NCBI RefSeq assembly: GCF_014695575.1
Contig: NZ_JACJOO010000057.1
Span: 108,477 to 172,476 of the forward strand
Direction of reading: 5' to 3'
DNA: 64,000 nt
From: Leptolyngbya sp. FACHB-8
GTDB lineage: Bacteria; Cyanobacteriota; Cyanobacteriia; Elainellales; Elainellaceae
Positions within the stretch are counted from its first letter, which is position 1. Each line of letters opens with the position of its first letter. The notes under the pieces are model-generated. The model had not been told where the DNA came from, did no database searches, and worked only from the letters and a program-made list of their open reading frames with translations. A program made the position numbers and the translations under genes. Positions 23,770 to 31,737 of the stretch are shown here, piece by piece.

Positions 23770-24315
23770 GTGAGCGATCCTCTGGTGGAAACTGTTCCTT
23801 CAGAGCCATCTCCCTATCATCTCCCGCCCCCGGGGGCTGATCCCACCCGTGAACAAATGGTTCGGCATTTGCGGCACGCCAACCAGATTGCCATGCGTGT
23901 CGCTCAATCGGGTCACCATCCCTTTGGCGCGCTCTTAGTAGCCCCAGATCACGAAACAGTCCTAATCGAGCAGGGCAACGTGGATACAGTGAACCATGCT
24001 GAAGCGGTGCTCGTTCGGCAGGCTTGGGAGAAGTTTACTCCTGGTTATTTATGGGGCTGCACACTCTACAGCACGGTAGAACCCTGCGTCATGTGTGCTG
24101 GTACCCAGTATTGGGCCAACATTGGGCGATTGGTTTACGGTGTTTCAGAAACACAATTGCTAATCCTAACCGGGAACCATGAGCAAAATCCTACGTTGGA
24201 TCTACCCTGTCGATTGGTATTTGAACGAGGTCAGAAAAAGATAAAAGTTTGGGGACCACTTCCTCACGTTGAGGAAGAGATTGTAGCAATTCATCGCGAT
24301 TTCTGGAGAGTGTAG
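23770..24315 (+). CDS. Cytidine/guanine-deaminase-family nucleoside deaminase
   Basis: 181 residues from a GTG at 23770 with AAGGAG eight bases upstream; an open frame continues to 23665 without a better start. Zinc deaminase motifs are complete: His76 and Glu78 in NHAEAVLV, Cys106 and Cys109 in PCVMCA. The fold and the HPFGALLV and SRLVYGVS-like stretches (GRLVYGVSETQ) place it with guanine deaminase, TadA-like and related purine deaminases rather than cytidine deaminase. It is 172 bp before the gene for a nucleoside-type binding protein and on the same strand, so purine or nucleobase salvage is the likely context (inference). Confidence 0.83.
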   Translation: MSDPLVETVPSEPSPYHLPPPGADPTREQMVRHLRHANQIAMRVAQSGHHPFGALLVAPDHETVLIEQGNVDTVNHAEAVLVRQAWEKFTPGYLWGCTLYSTVEPCVMCAGTQYWANIGRLVYGVSETQLLILTGNHEQNPTLDLPCRLVFERGQKKIKVWGPLPHVEEEIVAIHRDFWRV

Positions 24316-24487
24316 GAACCGGAGGCTGCTCGTCATCCAGATGCCTCAATTTGCCAGATTTTTCGAGTTGTCAGTGTTTGAGTTGATGAATGGGCGATCG
24401 CTTTGCTGTTCCAACTGGATTGCCTCTAACCATCAACGTCAAGGTGTGTGATGTGAACGAGAAGTTTTGTCTTAAATCCGTTGAACT

Positions 24488-25774
24488 ATGAACAAAATGG
24501 CTGATTTTCCCAAACGTTCCCTTTTCCGCCCATTACGGGTGTCCTTCCGGCGATATTGGCGGGTGCTGGCCTTATTTGTGGCAACCTGTGGGTTAATTGT
24601 GGGTTGTGGTAACCCATCGGCTAACTCACCAACTCCAGCAGAGTCATCTTCACCAGCCGCAGCAGGGCAAGACTTCACGATTGGTATGGTGTTAGTAGGG
24701 CCGAAAAACGATGCCGGGTGGAACCAGGCTCACTACGAGGGTATTGAAGAGACGATTAAACAATTTCCGGGTGCCAAGCTGGAGTACGTCGATAAGGTAA
24801 ACCCAGCCGATCGCCCTAACGTAACTGGAGCCCAGGTTGCCGATGATCTGATTGCCAAAGGGGCAAAACTCGTCATCTTCAACTCCGATGACTTCAAAGA
24901 CGATGCTCTAGAAGCCGCTAAAAAGCATACTGATATTCCCATCATCCATGCCTCAGGCGATTACTCCTGGAAGGAGGGCCAAAACTTTCAAGATCAGGCG
25001 AATCTGTCCAACATCATGGGCAAGATGCAGTATGGCGAGATGATAGGGGGATGTGCAGCGGCTCTCTCGTCGGAAACTGGGAAAATTGGATTTTTGGGTG
25101 CTCTCATCAATGACGAAACGCGTCGCTATGCCTCGGCGGCCTATCTCGGTGCTAAGCATTGTTGGGAAAACTATCGCCAGAAACCCGTGGATGACTTGCA
25201 GTTTAAAGTGACCTGGATTGGTTTCTGGTTCAACATTCCCGGCAAAACGCTTGACCCCACCAAAGTTGCAGATGATTACTACAACGGCGGCTATGATGTC
25301 GTGATGTCAGGCATTGATACTCCTGAGGCCGCTGTGCAGGCGAAAAAGGCAGCAGCAGCAGGGAAAGCCGCGAAATACGTTCATATCGACTTCAAGGGCG
25401 GCTGTGACCTGGCTCCTGATTCTTGTCTGGGTGTGCGTTACTACAACTGGAATGTGCCTTACACCAGCGTTCTCAAAGACCTACTGGATGGCAAACAGTT
25501 GGAGCCCTTCACCTGGCTCGGCCCCGACTGGAAGGACATTAACAGCACAGAAACCTCGATGATTGGCTTCCTCCCCGGAAAAGCGCTGGGCGAAAACCAG
25601 AAGTACATCGATGAGTTTGTGAAAGGCTTAGGTGACGGCAGTATCAACCCTTACCAGGGACCGCTCAACTATCAAGATGGCAGCGTCTTCCTGAAGGATG
25701 GAGAAACGGCAACGGATCAGCAAGTCTGGTACATGCCTCAACTCCTGGAAGGCATGGAAGGGCCAAGCACATAA
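24488..25774 (+). CDS. BMP-family (nucleoside-type) ABC transporter binding lipoprotein
   Basis: 428 residues. The N-terminus is basic, with a hydrophobic run and the lipobox LIVGC (Cys40), then a Ser/Pro-rich linker. The mature part matches BMP family binding proteins (PnrA/Med type): FTIGMVLVGPKNDAGWNQAHYEGIEE, VDKVNPADRPNVTGAQVADDLIAKGAKLVIFNSDDF, and GYDVVMSGIDTPEAAVQAKKAAAAGKAAKYVHIDFKGG. Characterised relatives bind purine nucleosides; some bind other ligands. It is the first of four consecutive transporter genes and would deliver substrate to the permeases at 27472 and 28554. Confidence 0.9.
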   Translation: MNKMADFPKRSLFRPLRVSFRRYWRVLALFVATCGLIVGCGNPSANSPTPAESSSPAAAGQDFTIGMVLVGPKNDAGWNQAHYEGIEETIKQFPGAKLEYVDKVNPADRPNVTGAQVADDLIAKGAKLVIFNSDDFKDDALEAAKKHTDIPIIHASGDYSWKEGQNFQDQANLSNIMGKMQYGEMIGGCAAALSSETGKIGFLGALINDETRRYASAAYLGAKHCWENYRQKPVDDLQFKVTWIGFWFNIPGKTLDPTKVADDYYNGGYDVVMSGIDTPEAAVQAKKAAAAGKAAKYVHIDFKGGCDLAPDSCLGVRYYNWNVPYTSVLKDLLDGKQLEPFTWLGPDWKDINSTETSMIGFLPGKALGENQKYIDEFVKGLGDGSINPYQGPLNYQDGSVFLKDGETATDQQVWYMPQLLEGMEGPST

Positions 25775-25789
25775 GCTAACGAGCTAACG

Positions 25790-25820
25790 GAGGAGTGCCG
25801 CGTTTTGCGCGGCACTCCTC
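25790..25820. repeat. Palindrome with family A core
   Basis: GAGGAGTGCCGCG pairs with CGCGGCACTCCTC (13 bp, 5-nt loop). GAGTGCCGCG is the core of the family A hairpin, without its terminal repeats. It lies between the binding protein and ATPase genes, where it could lower downstream expression. Confidence 0.8.
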
Positions 25821-25847
25821 TGTCAATTAACATTGAGCAGCAGACTT

Positions 25848-27344
25848 ATGAAAGTCGAGTTACACCACATCTCCAAACGGTTTGGCAGCGTCCAGGCAAA
25901 TGACAACGTCTCGCTGACCGTTGAGGCAGGCAGCATTCACGGGTTGCTGGGTGAGAATGGCGCAGGTAAAAGCACTCTGGTCAAAATCCTGAGCGGTTTT
26001 ATCACGCGGGATCAAGGGCTTATGCTGTTGGATGGACGCGAGGTTGATATTAAAACCCCGGCTGATGCCATGCAGATGGGGATTGGGATGCTGCATCAAG
26101 ACCCCCTCGACTTTCCGCCCCTGTCGGTGCTGGATAACTTTATGGTGGGCAAGCCTGGTCGCTTGTTTACCAGCCGACAGCAGGTGATCAAGGAATTCCG
26201 GCGATTAGCTGACCAATTTAGTTTTTCGCTGAATATTTATCAGCGCGTTGGTGACTTAACAGTAGGGGAACGGCAACAGGTCGAGATTCTCCGGCTATTG
26301 TCGTTAGGTGTGAATACATTAATTTTGGACGAGCCAACCACAGGCATTTCTGCCTCTCAAAAAGATGCGTTGTTTGATGCCGCGCGACAACTGGCAAGCC
26401 AGGGAAAATCCGTCATTTTTGTGTCGCATAAGTTAGAAGATGTGAATGAATTGTGCGATCGCGTCACGGTCATGCGCCAGGGCCAGGTGGTCGGAGATTT
26501 GCCCATTCCAGCCTCTGATGAACAGCTGATTGAGCTGATTTTTGGACGGGAACTGGCACCCCCTGTGAAGCCCCACACCCGTAAATCTGGAGTGGCTCTG
26601 GTGCTTGAGAAAGTGACCTTGAGTCGCGGTCGCTTCAACATCAAAATCGATCACCTAACGGCCCATGAAGGCGAGGTCATCGGTCTGGCCGGTCTGGAAG
26701 GAAGCGGTCAACAACTGCTCCTTCAACTATGCGCCGGTCTGCTGCACGCCAGCACAGGCCGCTTGCAGATCAACGGCGTGGATATGACGCATAAACCCTA
26801 CCCAGCGTACCTGAATTCTGGGGTAGGATATTCTCCCGCCGATCGCCTGCGAGAAGGTCTGGTTCAGGGGTTAACGATTCACGAGCATGTTGCCCTCAAA
26901 ACTCCGCCGAAGGGCTGGTTTGTCGATTGGAAAGGAACACTCAAGCGGACCCAAGAAGCGATCGCCCTCTTCAATATTCGGGGCAAGGCCAACACCAAAG
27001 TCGAACGGCTTTCCGGCGGGAATCAGCAACGCACCCAACTGGCACTTTTACCCGTGCCCCTCAACCTACTTCTAATGGAGCATCCGACGCGGGGCTTAGA
27101 TATTGGCTCAACGCTATGGGTCTGGCAACAACTCATCGCCCGTTGCGAAGGCGGCACCACGATTCTGTTCATGTCCTCCGACCTGGATGAGATCATGCAG
27201 TACAGCGATCGCGTCATCGTCTTCAGCGGCGGCAGCGTATCTGAACCGATAGATGTGAAAGAACTAACGGTCGATCGCTTAGGCCAGATGATCGGCGGCA
27301 AACTTGATTATGATTCCCCTGCTTTAGAAGAGAGCCGAGCTTAA
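25848..27344 (+). CDS. ABC transporter ATPase with two nucleotide-binding domains
   Basis: 498 residues from the ATG at 25848. Domain 1 has LLGENGAGKSTLVKIL (Walker A), the signature LTVGERQQVEIL and LILDEPTTGIS (Walker B). Domain 2 (from about 250) has a degenerate Walker A, GLAGLEGSGQQLLLQLC, with no Lys at the expected place, the signature LSGGNQQRTQLAL, and LLLMEHPTRGLDIG. A duplicated ATPase with a defective second site is the pattern of sugar/nucleoside importers (RbsA and NupO/YufO type). It energises the adjacent permeases. Confidence 0.92.
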   Translation: MKVELHHISKRFGSVQANDNVSLTVEAGSIHGLLGENGAGKSTLVKILSGFITRDQGLMLLDGREVDIKTPADAMQMGIGMLHQDPLDFPPLSVLDNFMVGKPGRLFTSRQQVIKEFRRLADQFSFSLNIYQRVGDLTVGERQQVEILRLLSLGVNTLILDEPTTGISASQKDALFDAARQLASQGKSVIFVSHKLEDVNELCDRVTVMRQGQVVGDLPIPASDEQLIELIFGRELAPPVKPHTRKSGVALVLEKVTLSRGRFNIKIDHLTAHEGEVIGLAGLEGSGQQLLLQLCAGLLHASTGRLQINGVDMTHKPYPAYLNSGVGYSPADRLREGLVQGLTIHEHVALKTPPKGWFVDWKGTLKRTQEAIALFNIRGKANTKVERLSGGNQQRTQLALLPVPLNLLLMEHPTRGLDIGSTLWVWQQLIARCEGGTTILFMSSDLDEIMQYSDRVIVFSGGSVSEPIDVKELTVDRLGQMIGGKLDYDSPALEESRA

Positions 27345-27412
27345 ATCAGAGGGCGGCAGGTAAGGACTACTCGACTGCATCTATCGTCGCCACCCCTTCC
27401 ACATGCCTTCCC

Positions 27413-27461
27413 CTCTGCCCTCCGCCCTCCGCCCTCCGCCCTCCGCCTTCTGCCCTCTGCC
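27413..27461 (+). repeat. Heptanucleotide tandem repeat, seven copies of CTCYGCC
   Basis: Seven perfect or one-base-different 7-bp units (CTCTGCC, CTCCGCC x4, TTCTGCC, CTCTGCC) end 10 bp before the chosen start of the permease gene. Similar short tandem heptamers (STRR) are known in cyanobacteria. The tract is in frame with the permease if an ATG at 27403 is used. Confidence 0.9.
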
Positions 27462-27471
27462 CTCCTACTCC

Positions 27472-28497
27472 ATGTCCAGATCTATCTACTATCAAGCGGC
27501 TTCCCTGGCACTGTCTCTGGTGTTTATCGCTGTGGTCATCGTGCTGGTCGGCGGCTCGCCTACGGAAGTGGTGACCTATATGTGGTCGGGGGCCTTTGGC
27601 ACAGCCGACCAGTTTGCCCGAGTGGTAGCAACCCTGGCTCCCCTGCTGTTGTGTGCCAGCGGTTTGTTGTTTACCTTTACGGCAGGGCTGTATAACCTGG
27701 GCATTGAAGGGCAGATTGTGCTGGGAGGAATTGCCTCCATGGTGCCGATCCGGCTGTTTCAGGATGTGTTGCCAGCACCAATGGTGATTGTGCTGGCGAT
27801 CGCCGCAGGTGCTCTGGGAGGAATGCTTTGGGGCTTACTGGCCGGTGCGCTCAAAGTGTATGGACGCATTGACGAAATTTTTGCCGGGGTTGGACTGAAT
27901 TTTGTGGCCGATGGTTTGGCCCTCTACTTAATTTTTGGCCCCTGGAAGAAGCCGGGTGTCGCTTCCATGAGTGGTACTGAGCAGTTTAACGAGGCGATCT
28001 GGCTGCCAACATTTGGGAAGACAGAGGCCAGTCCGGTGGCGTTAGCGATCGCCCTTGCTGTGCTTATCCTGACTATCGTTGTGATGCGGGGCACCTATTT
28101 CGGTTTACGCCTCCGAGCCGTGGGCCATAGCTTGCGGGCCTCCTACGTCCTGGGTATTCCTTCGATTCGGCAGTTGCTCAGCTCGTTTGCTATTTGTGGG
28201 GTCTTTGCCGGCATTGCCGGTTCGTTGCAAGTGTTAGCCGTGTTTCACCGCCTCATTCCCAGCATTTCCAGCAATTTGGGATTTTTGGCTCTGTTGATTG
28301 CGCTGCTGGCAGGCTCAAATGCGTGGCTCTTATTGCCGATCGCCTTCTTTTTTAGTGCCCTCAACATCGGTAGTCTTCAACTTCCCCTTTCCCTGGATCT
28401 GGAGTCTTCCCTATCGGGCGTCATCCAGGGAACCCTGGTGCTATTTGCCCTACTGGGCCGAGGGTTTAGCGAAATGAATAAAGCCGCCAAAACATAG
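27472..28497 (+). CDS. Nucleoside-type ABC transporter permease 1
   Basis: 341 residues from the ATG at 27472. An upstream ATG at 27403 would add 23 residues encoded by the heptamer tract (PSPLPSALRPPPSAF), which is unlikely to be native. About nine or ten membrane segments; conserved stretches include FTFTAGLYNLGIEGQIVLGGIASMV and LGFLALLIALLAGSNAWLLLPIAFFFSALNIGS, typical of BPD_transp_2 permeases of the BmpD/NupP type. It pairs with the permease at 28554. The leader is pyrimidine-rich and lacks a clear ribosome-binding site. Confidence 0.87.
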   Translation: MSRSIYYQAASLALSLVFIAVVIVLVGGSPTEVVTYMWSGAFGTADQFARVVATLAPLLLCASGLLFTFTAGLYNLGIEGQIVLGGIASMVPIRLFQDVLPAPMVIVLAIAAGALGGMLWGLLAGALKVYGRIDEIFAGVGLNFVADGLALYLIFGPWKKPGVASMSGTEQFNEAIWLPTFGKTEASPVALAIALAVLILTIVVMRGTYFGLRLRAVGHSLRASYVLGIPSIRQLLSSFAICGVFAGIAGSLQVLAVFHRLIPSISSNLGFLALLIALLAGSNAWLLLPIAFFFSALNIGSLQLPLSLDLESSLSGVIQGTLVLFALLGRGFSEMNKAAKT

Positions 28498-28553
28498 AAT
28501 GAGATACTCTTTGCGCAACCCATTAGCCGCCTAAGAACCCTAGCTTTGCTCTT

Positions 28554-29546
28554 ATGGAAACTTCCCAACTGATCTCAATATTGTCGGTGGCGATCGCCAC
28601 ATCAACACCTCTGGTCTTTGCCTCCATTGGCGAAACCATCACCGAACGTGCCGGAGTCATCAACCTCTCCGTGGAAGGCACCATCCTCCTTTCCGCCATG
28701 GTGGGGTTCGCCGTCGCCAAAACGGCGGAGGGGTTGGGTACCGTCCCCAGTCTATTGTTGGGGTTTGGGGCGGCAGCATTGACAGGTGCGGCGATCGCCC
28801 TGATTGTTGCTTTTGGGGCGCTGACCCTACGCCAATCTCAAGTGGCGATCGGTTTTGTGCTGACGCTATTGTGTGCAGATTTATCCTCGTTTCTGGGCAA
28901 TCCCTTTGTGCGAATTCCCGGCCCCACAGTTCCCAGTTTTAAGGTCCCCATCTTGCAAAGCATCCCGGTCATTGGGCCACTGTTCTTCCAGAGTGATCTG
29001 CTGGTCTACGCGAGTTTCGTTTTAGTCATTGCAACCTGGATTTTTTTCTATCGCACCCGTCCTGGGTTGATGTTACGGGCGATTGGTGAACAACCTGCGG
29101 CAGCCTTTGTGCGGGGTACCAATGTGGTCTTGATGCGCTACTTCTACACGCTGCTGGGAGGTGCTCTCGTTGGAATTGCAGGGGCTGCCTTCTCGCTGGA
29201 TTTCAGGGCTGGATGGAGCCATCGCCATACGGCAGGTTATGGTTGGATTGCACTGGCGATCGTTATTTTTGGTGGCTGGAATCCCTTACGAGTTGCGTTT
29301 AGCTGCTATCTATTTGGTATTCTTCAATCCCTCGCAAGTGTGGCGCAAAGTACTATCCCCAATGTACCTACGCAAGTATTCACGGTCGCTCCTTTTGCCT
29401 TGATGCTCGTGTTTCTCGTTCTGACTTCAAGCGAGTGGTTAGAGCGTTTATTGAAGTTATTACCTCCAGGTATGGGGCGGGCGATCGTCCAAACGATTCA
29501 CAGTTCACCACCGGCTTCACTGGGGCGTACCTTTCAGCAGGATTGA
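28554..29546 (+). CDS. Nucleoside-type ABC transporter permease 2
   Basis: 330 residues, BPD_transp_2 family. ITERAGVINLSVEGTILLSAMVGFAVA is the hallmark of the second permease (NupQ type), and GYGWIALAIVIFGGWNPLRVAFSCYLFGILQSL follows. About eight to ten membrane segments. It lies 56 bp after permease 1 on the same strand and completes the importer. The last 25 residues are polar and divergent. Confidence 0.9.
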   Translation: METSQLISILSVAIATSTPLVFASIGETITERAGVINLSVEGTILLSAMVGFAVAKTAEGLGTVPSLLLGFGAAALTGAAIALIVAFGALTLRQSQVAIGFVLTLLCADLSSFLGNPFVRIPGPTVPSFKVPILQSIPVIGPLFFQSDLLVYASFVLVIATWIFFYRTRPGLMLRAIGEQPAAAFVRGTNVVLMRYFYTLLGGALVGIAGAAFSLDFRAGWSHRHTAGYGWIALAIVIFGGWNPLRVAFSCYLFGILQSLASVAQSTIPNVPTQVFTVAPFALMLVFLVLTSSEWLERLLKLLPPGMGRAIVQTIHSSPPASLGRTFQQD

Positions 29547-29647
29547 TGCTTTGCTGGTAATCAGTAGTTCATAATCCGCCCTTTATCAGCGATAGTATTA
29601 CTCGCCATACAGCGTTCATCACCTTCCTTTACTTGTTCTTATATCCT

Positions 29648-30631
29648 ATGGATTCTGTTTTATTAAATGACTGGCACGTTGTTGCCCGTTCAGAAGATGT
29701 ACAACCCGGTACATTAACGAAGGCTAAATTACTGGGTGTCGATCTGGTTATCTGGCGGAATACAGCTTCTCAAGTTTTGGTTTGGCAAGATCGCTGTCCC
29801 CACCGCAGTGTACGACTGTCAGGGGGGGAAGTCGTGAACGATACTGTGGTTTGTCCCTATCATGGGCTGGTATTTAATGATGTAGGGCAATGTATCGAAG
29901 CTCCGGCACATCCTGGCTATACGCCACCCAAACAGGCCTGTGTTAAGGCATTCAAAACCCATGAACAGTATGGGTTGATTTATGCCTCGTTAGGTGAACC
30001 GGTCAGGGAAATCCCGGTTTTTTCAGAGTGGAATGATCCCAGCTATCGGCTCTGTCTCAGTGGCCCCTATCACTGTCATACCAGTGGCTTGCGTGCGATC
30101 GAAAACTTCCTGGATGTATCCCATTTTCCCTTTGTGCATCCCGGTACATTAGGCGATCGCGCCCAAACAGCCGTCGAAGATTACACCGTTTCAACAGACG
30201 AGGATGGTGTGGCGTTGCATAATGTGCGCGTCTGGCAACCTGACCCTGACGGGCAGGGAAAGGGTGAGTTTGTGACCTACAACTACCGGGCTTTTCGGCC
30301 TCTCACAGCTTACTTCCGCAAAGAAACACCCAATGGCAACTGCCTGGCAATTTTGTTCCACGTCACCCCCGTTGAAGAGGAGGAGTGTGTGGGATGGATG
30401 TGGGTTGCGATGAACTATGCCCACGACACGCCTACTGAGGAAGTACAGAAATTCCAGGACCACCTGATTGTTGAAGATTTTGTCCTGCTGGAAACCCACA
30501 ACCCCAAACGCCTACCCCTGGATCTTCAGCTTGAGTTTCATCTGCCCTGCGATCGCGGCTCTCTAGCCTATCGGAAATGGCTCAAGCAATTGGGGTTAAC
30601 CTATGGAGCGATCGCTGAACCGCTTAGCTAG
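29648..30631 (+). CDS. Rieske-type non-heme iron oxygenase, alpha-subunit-like
   Basis: 327 residues from the ATG at 29648. The Rieske [2Fe-2S] centre is complete: Cys50-x-His52 (CPH) and Cys69-x2-His72 (CPYH). The mononuclear iron site is in IENFLDVSHFPFVH (Asp156, His159, His164, with Asn153 nearby). The tail resembles VanA-type O/N-demethylases and related oxygenases rather than the chlorophyllide a oxygenase or Tic55 groups, with no C-terminal membrane segment. It follows the nucleoside importer by about 100 bp and may act on the imported compound. No reductase is adjacent, so a general ferredoxin would have to supply electrons (inference). Confidence 0.85.
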   Translation: MDSVLLNDWHVVARSEDVQPGTLTKAKLLGVDLVIWRNTASQVLVWQDRCPHRSVRLSGGEVVNDTVVCPYHGLVFNDVGQCIEAPAHPGYTPPKQACVKAFKTHEQYGLIYASLGEPVREIPVFSEWNDPSYRLCLSGPYHCHTSGLRAIENFLDVSHFPFVHPGTLGDRAQTAVEDYTVSTDEDGVALHNVRVWQPDPDGQGKGEFVTYNYRAFRPLTAYFRKETPNGNCLAILFHVTPVEEEECVGWMWVAMNYAHDTPTEEVQKFQDHLIVEDFVLLETHNPKRLPLDLQLEFHLPCDRGSLAYRKWLKQLGLTYGAIAEPLS

Positions 30632-30645
30632 AGACTTCTTGTAAT

Positions 30646-30684
30646 GGTTGTTTTTCCGTGCGTCTTACACTCGGGAAAATAACC
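30646..30684. repeat. Degenerate family K palindrome
   Basis: GGTTGTTTTTCCGTGCG... pairs imperfectly with ...CGGGAAAATAACC. It follows the Rieske gene by 15 bp. Confidence 0.6.
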
Positions 30685-30698
30685 CGTCCAGCGAGTTT

Positions 30699-30793
30699 TA
30701 TAGCAATGTGCAAGTGCGTGAAGTACAGCAACGGTGGTGTGGGGCACGAAGTGCCCCACACCACCGTACTTAATCAACCCGCGCAGCGCTATA
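30699..30793. repeat. Family E element, copy 1 (95 bp)
   Basis: Ends TATAGC...GCTATA. The inner perfect hairpin 30731-30767 has a GAA loop (GGGGCAC-GAA-GTGCCCC). The element at 47616 has the same length on the opposite strand, with TATAGCAATGTGCAAGTGCG, AAGTACAGCAACGGTG and ACTTAATCAAC shared. Confidence 0.88.
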
Positions 30794-30869
30794 GTACTAA
30801 GCGAAGGAAACTGGCGGTATACTTAGATAGTATAGGTATTAGTACATAAATACCAAGACTGAAACTCCT

Positions 30870-31376
30870 ATGGTTCAATACACCCTTGCCCAAAGCCCTG
30901 AGGTTATTCTTACAGTGGCTGGCAAAGATTCGGCCAAGGCCCGCGAGAAGGCCATGGATCAGCTCATCGAGTTGATGGAAACCGGCCAGTTGCCCACCGA
31001 TCTTTCTGATGGGTTCAGTCCTCAACAATTTATTGAAGTGAAGGAGAGTGTTCCGTTGAATCCTGCTGCCGAAGATTCAATTAACCAAGCGGTTCAAGTA
31101 TTAAGCAATCTAGCAACGTTAAAGCTGAAGGTGCAGTCGTCACGTTCCGAAGCTTTAGAAATCCGCGGCCAAATTGACAAGCTATTTACGGATGAGGAAG
31201 TCACAGAAGACGAGGTCAATACCTTAAAGGAAGGGTTTAAGGTACTCAAGACCTTCGCTCAGGCAAACTTGCGTTACCGTGAGGCTCGGGAACAAGCTGA
31301 GGAAGCCCGAACCATTCTTGATCAAGCACTGAAGTCGGATTCAGGAAGTGCATCATCGGGCCGCTCATCCAAGTAG
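30870..31376 (+). CDS. Small coiled-coil protein of unknown function
   Basis: 168 residues. The N-terminal 60 are alpha/beta (YTLAQSPEVILTVAGKDSAKAREKAMDQLIELMETGQLP). The rest is a long helical, heptad-rich region (LSNLATLKLKVQSSRSEALEIRGQIDKLF, then REAREQAEEARTILDQAL) with a Ser/Gly tail. It looks like a conserved cyanobacterial hypothetical; I do not know its role. A ribosome-binding site is weak. It lies 76 bp after the family E element and has its own AT-rich leader with TATACT-like boxes. Confidence 0.65.
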   Translation: MVQYTLAQSPEVILTVAGKDSAKAREKAMDQLIELMETGQLPTDLSDGFSPQQFIEVKESVPLNPAAEDSINQAVQVLSNLATLKLKVQSSRSEALEIRGQIDKLFTDEEVTEDEVNTLKEGFKVLKTFAQANLRYREAREQAEEARTILDQALKSDSGSASSGRSSK

Positions 31377-31420
31377 GCACTACTCGTTCAAGGCATACGC
31401 AAGCTTGATAGACTGCATGA

Positions 31421-31465
31421 TTTTTGTTGGGTATGGGCTCTTTACCAGCCCACATCCAACAAAAA
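31421..31465. repeat. Family G palindrome
   Basis: TTTTTGTTGGGTATGGGCT pairs with AGCCCACATCCAACAAAAA with two imperfect positions. T-run 5', A-run 3'. Confidence 0.7.
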
Positions 31466-31507
31466 GTAGGTAAATTCTGCATTTTTGAGTCATATAAAAT
31501 CTGCTTG

Positions 31508-31529
31508 TTTCAAGCGCAAAGTGCTGTAA
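31508..31529. repeat. Solo family F terminus
   Basis: TTTCAAGCGCAAAGTGCTGTAA matches the family F right end. It directly abuts the family B element that follows, as another F end does near 6972. Confidence 0.55.
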
Positions 31530-31531
31530 TA

Positions 31532-31622
31532 GGGGTGCATCCCACTTTTGTAAGTGAGGCGGGCTTCGCCCGCCTCACTTACAAAAGTGGATTTCCAAAT
31601 TTGCAAAAGTGGAATGCACCCC
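31532..31622. repeat. Family B element, complete
   Basis: 19-bp terminal repeats GGGGTGCATCCCACTTTTG and CAAAAGTGGAATGCACCCC, one mismatch. The inner perfect hairpin 31542-31564 / 31568-31590 has a TTC loop. A linker follows on the right (GATTTCCAAATTTG). The copy at 52748 has the linker on the left, so it is inverted. Confidence 0.88.
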
Positions 31623-31737
31623 ATAATAGTGATTACTCAATGTTAAGATTTTTGCGGTTTGCGGAATTCTAAAGCGGAATAATACAAAGCTACAGCGCCT
31701 CTGCTGTGAACTTCTATCGGTTTTCCGCGGGTTCCTC

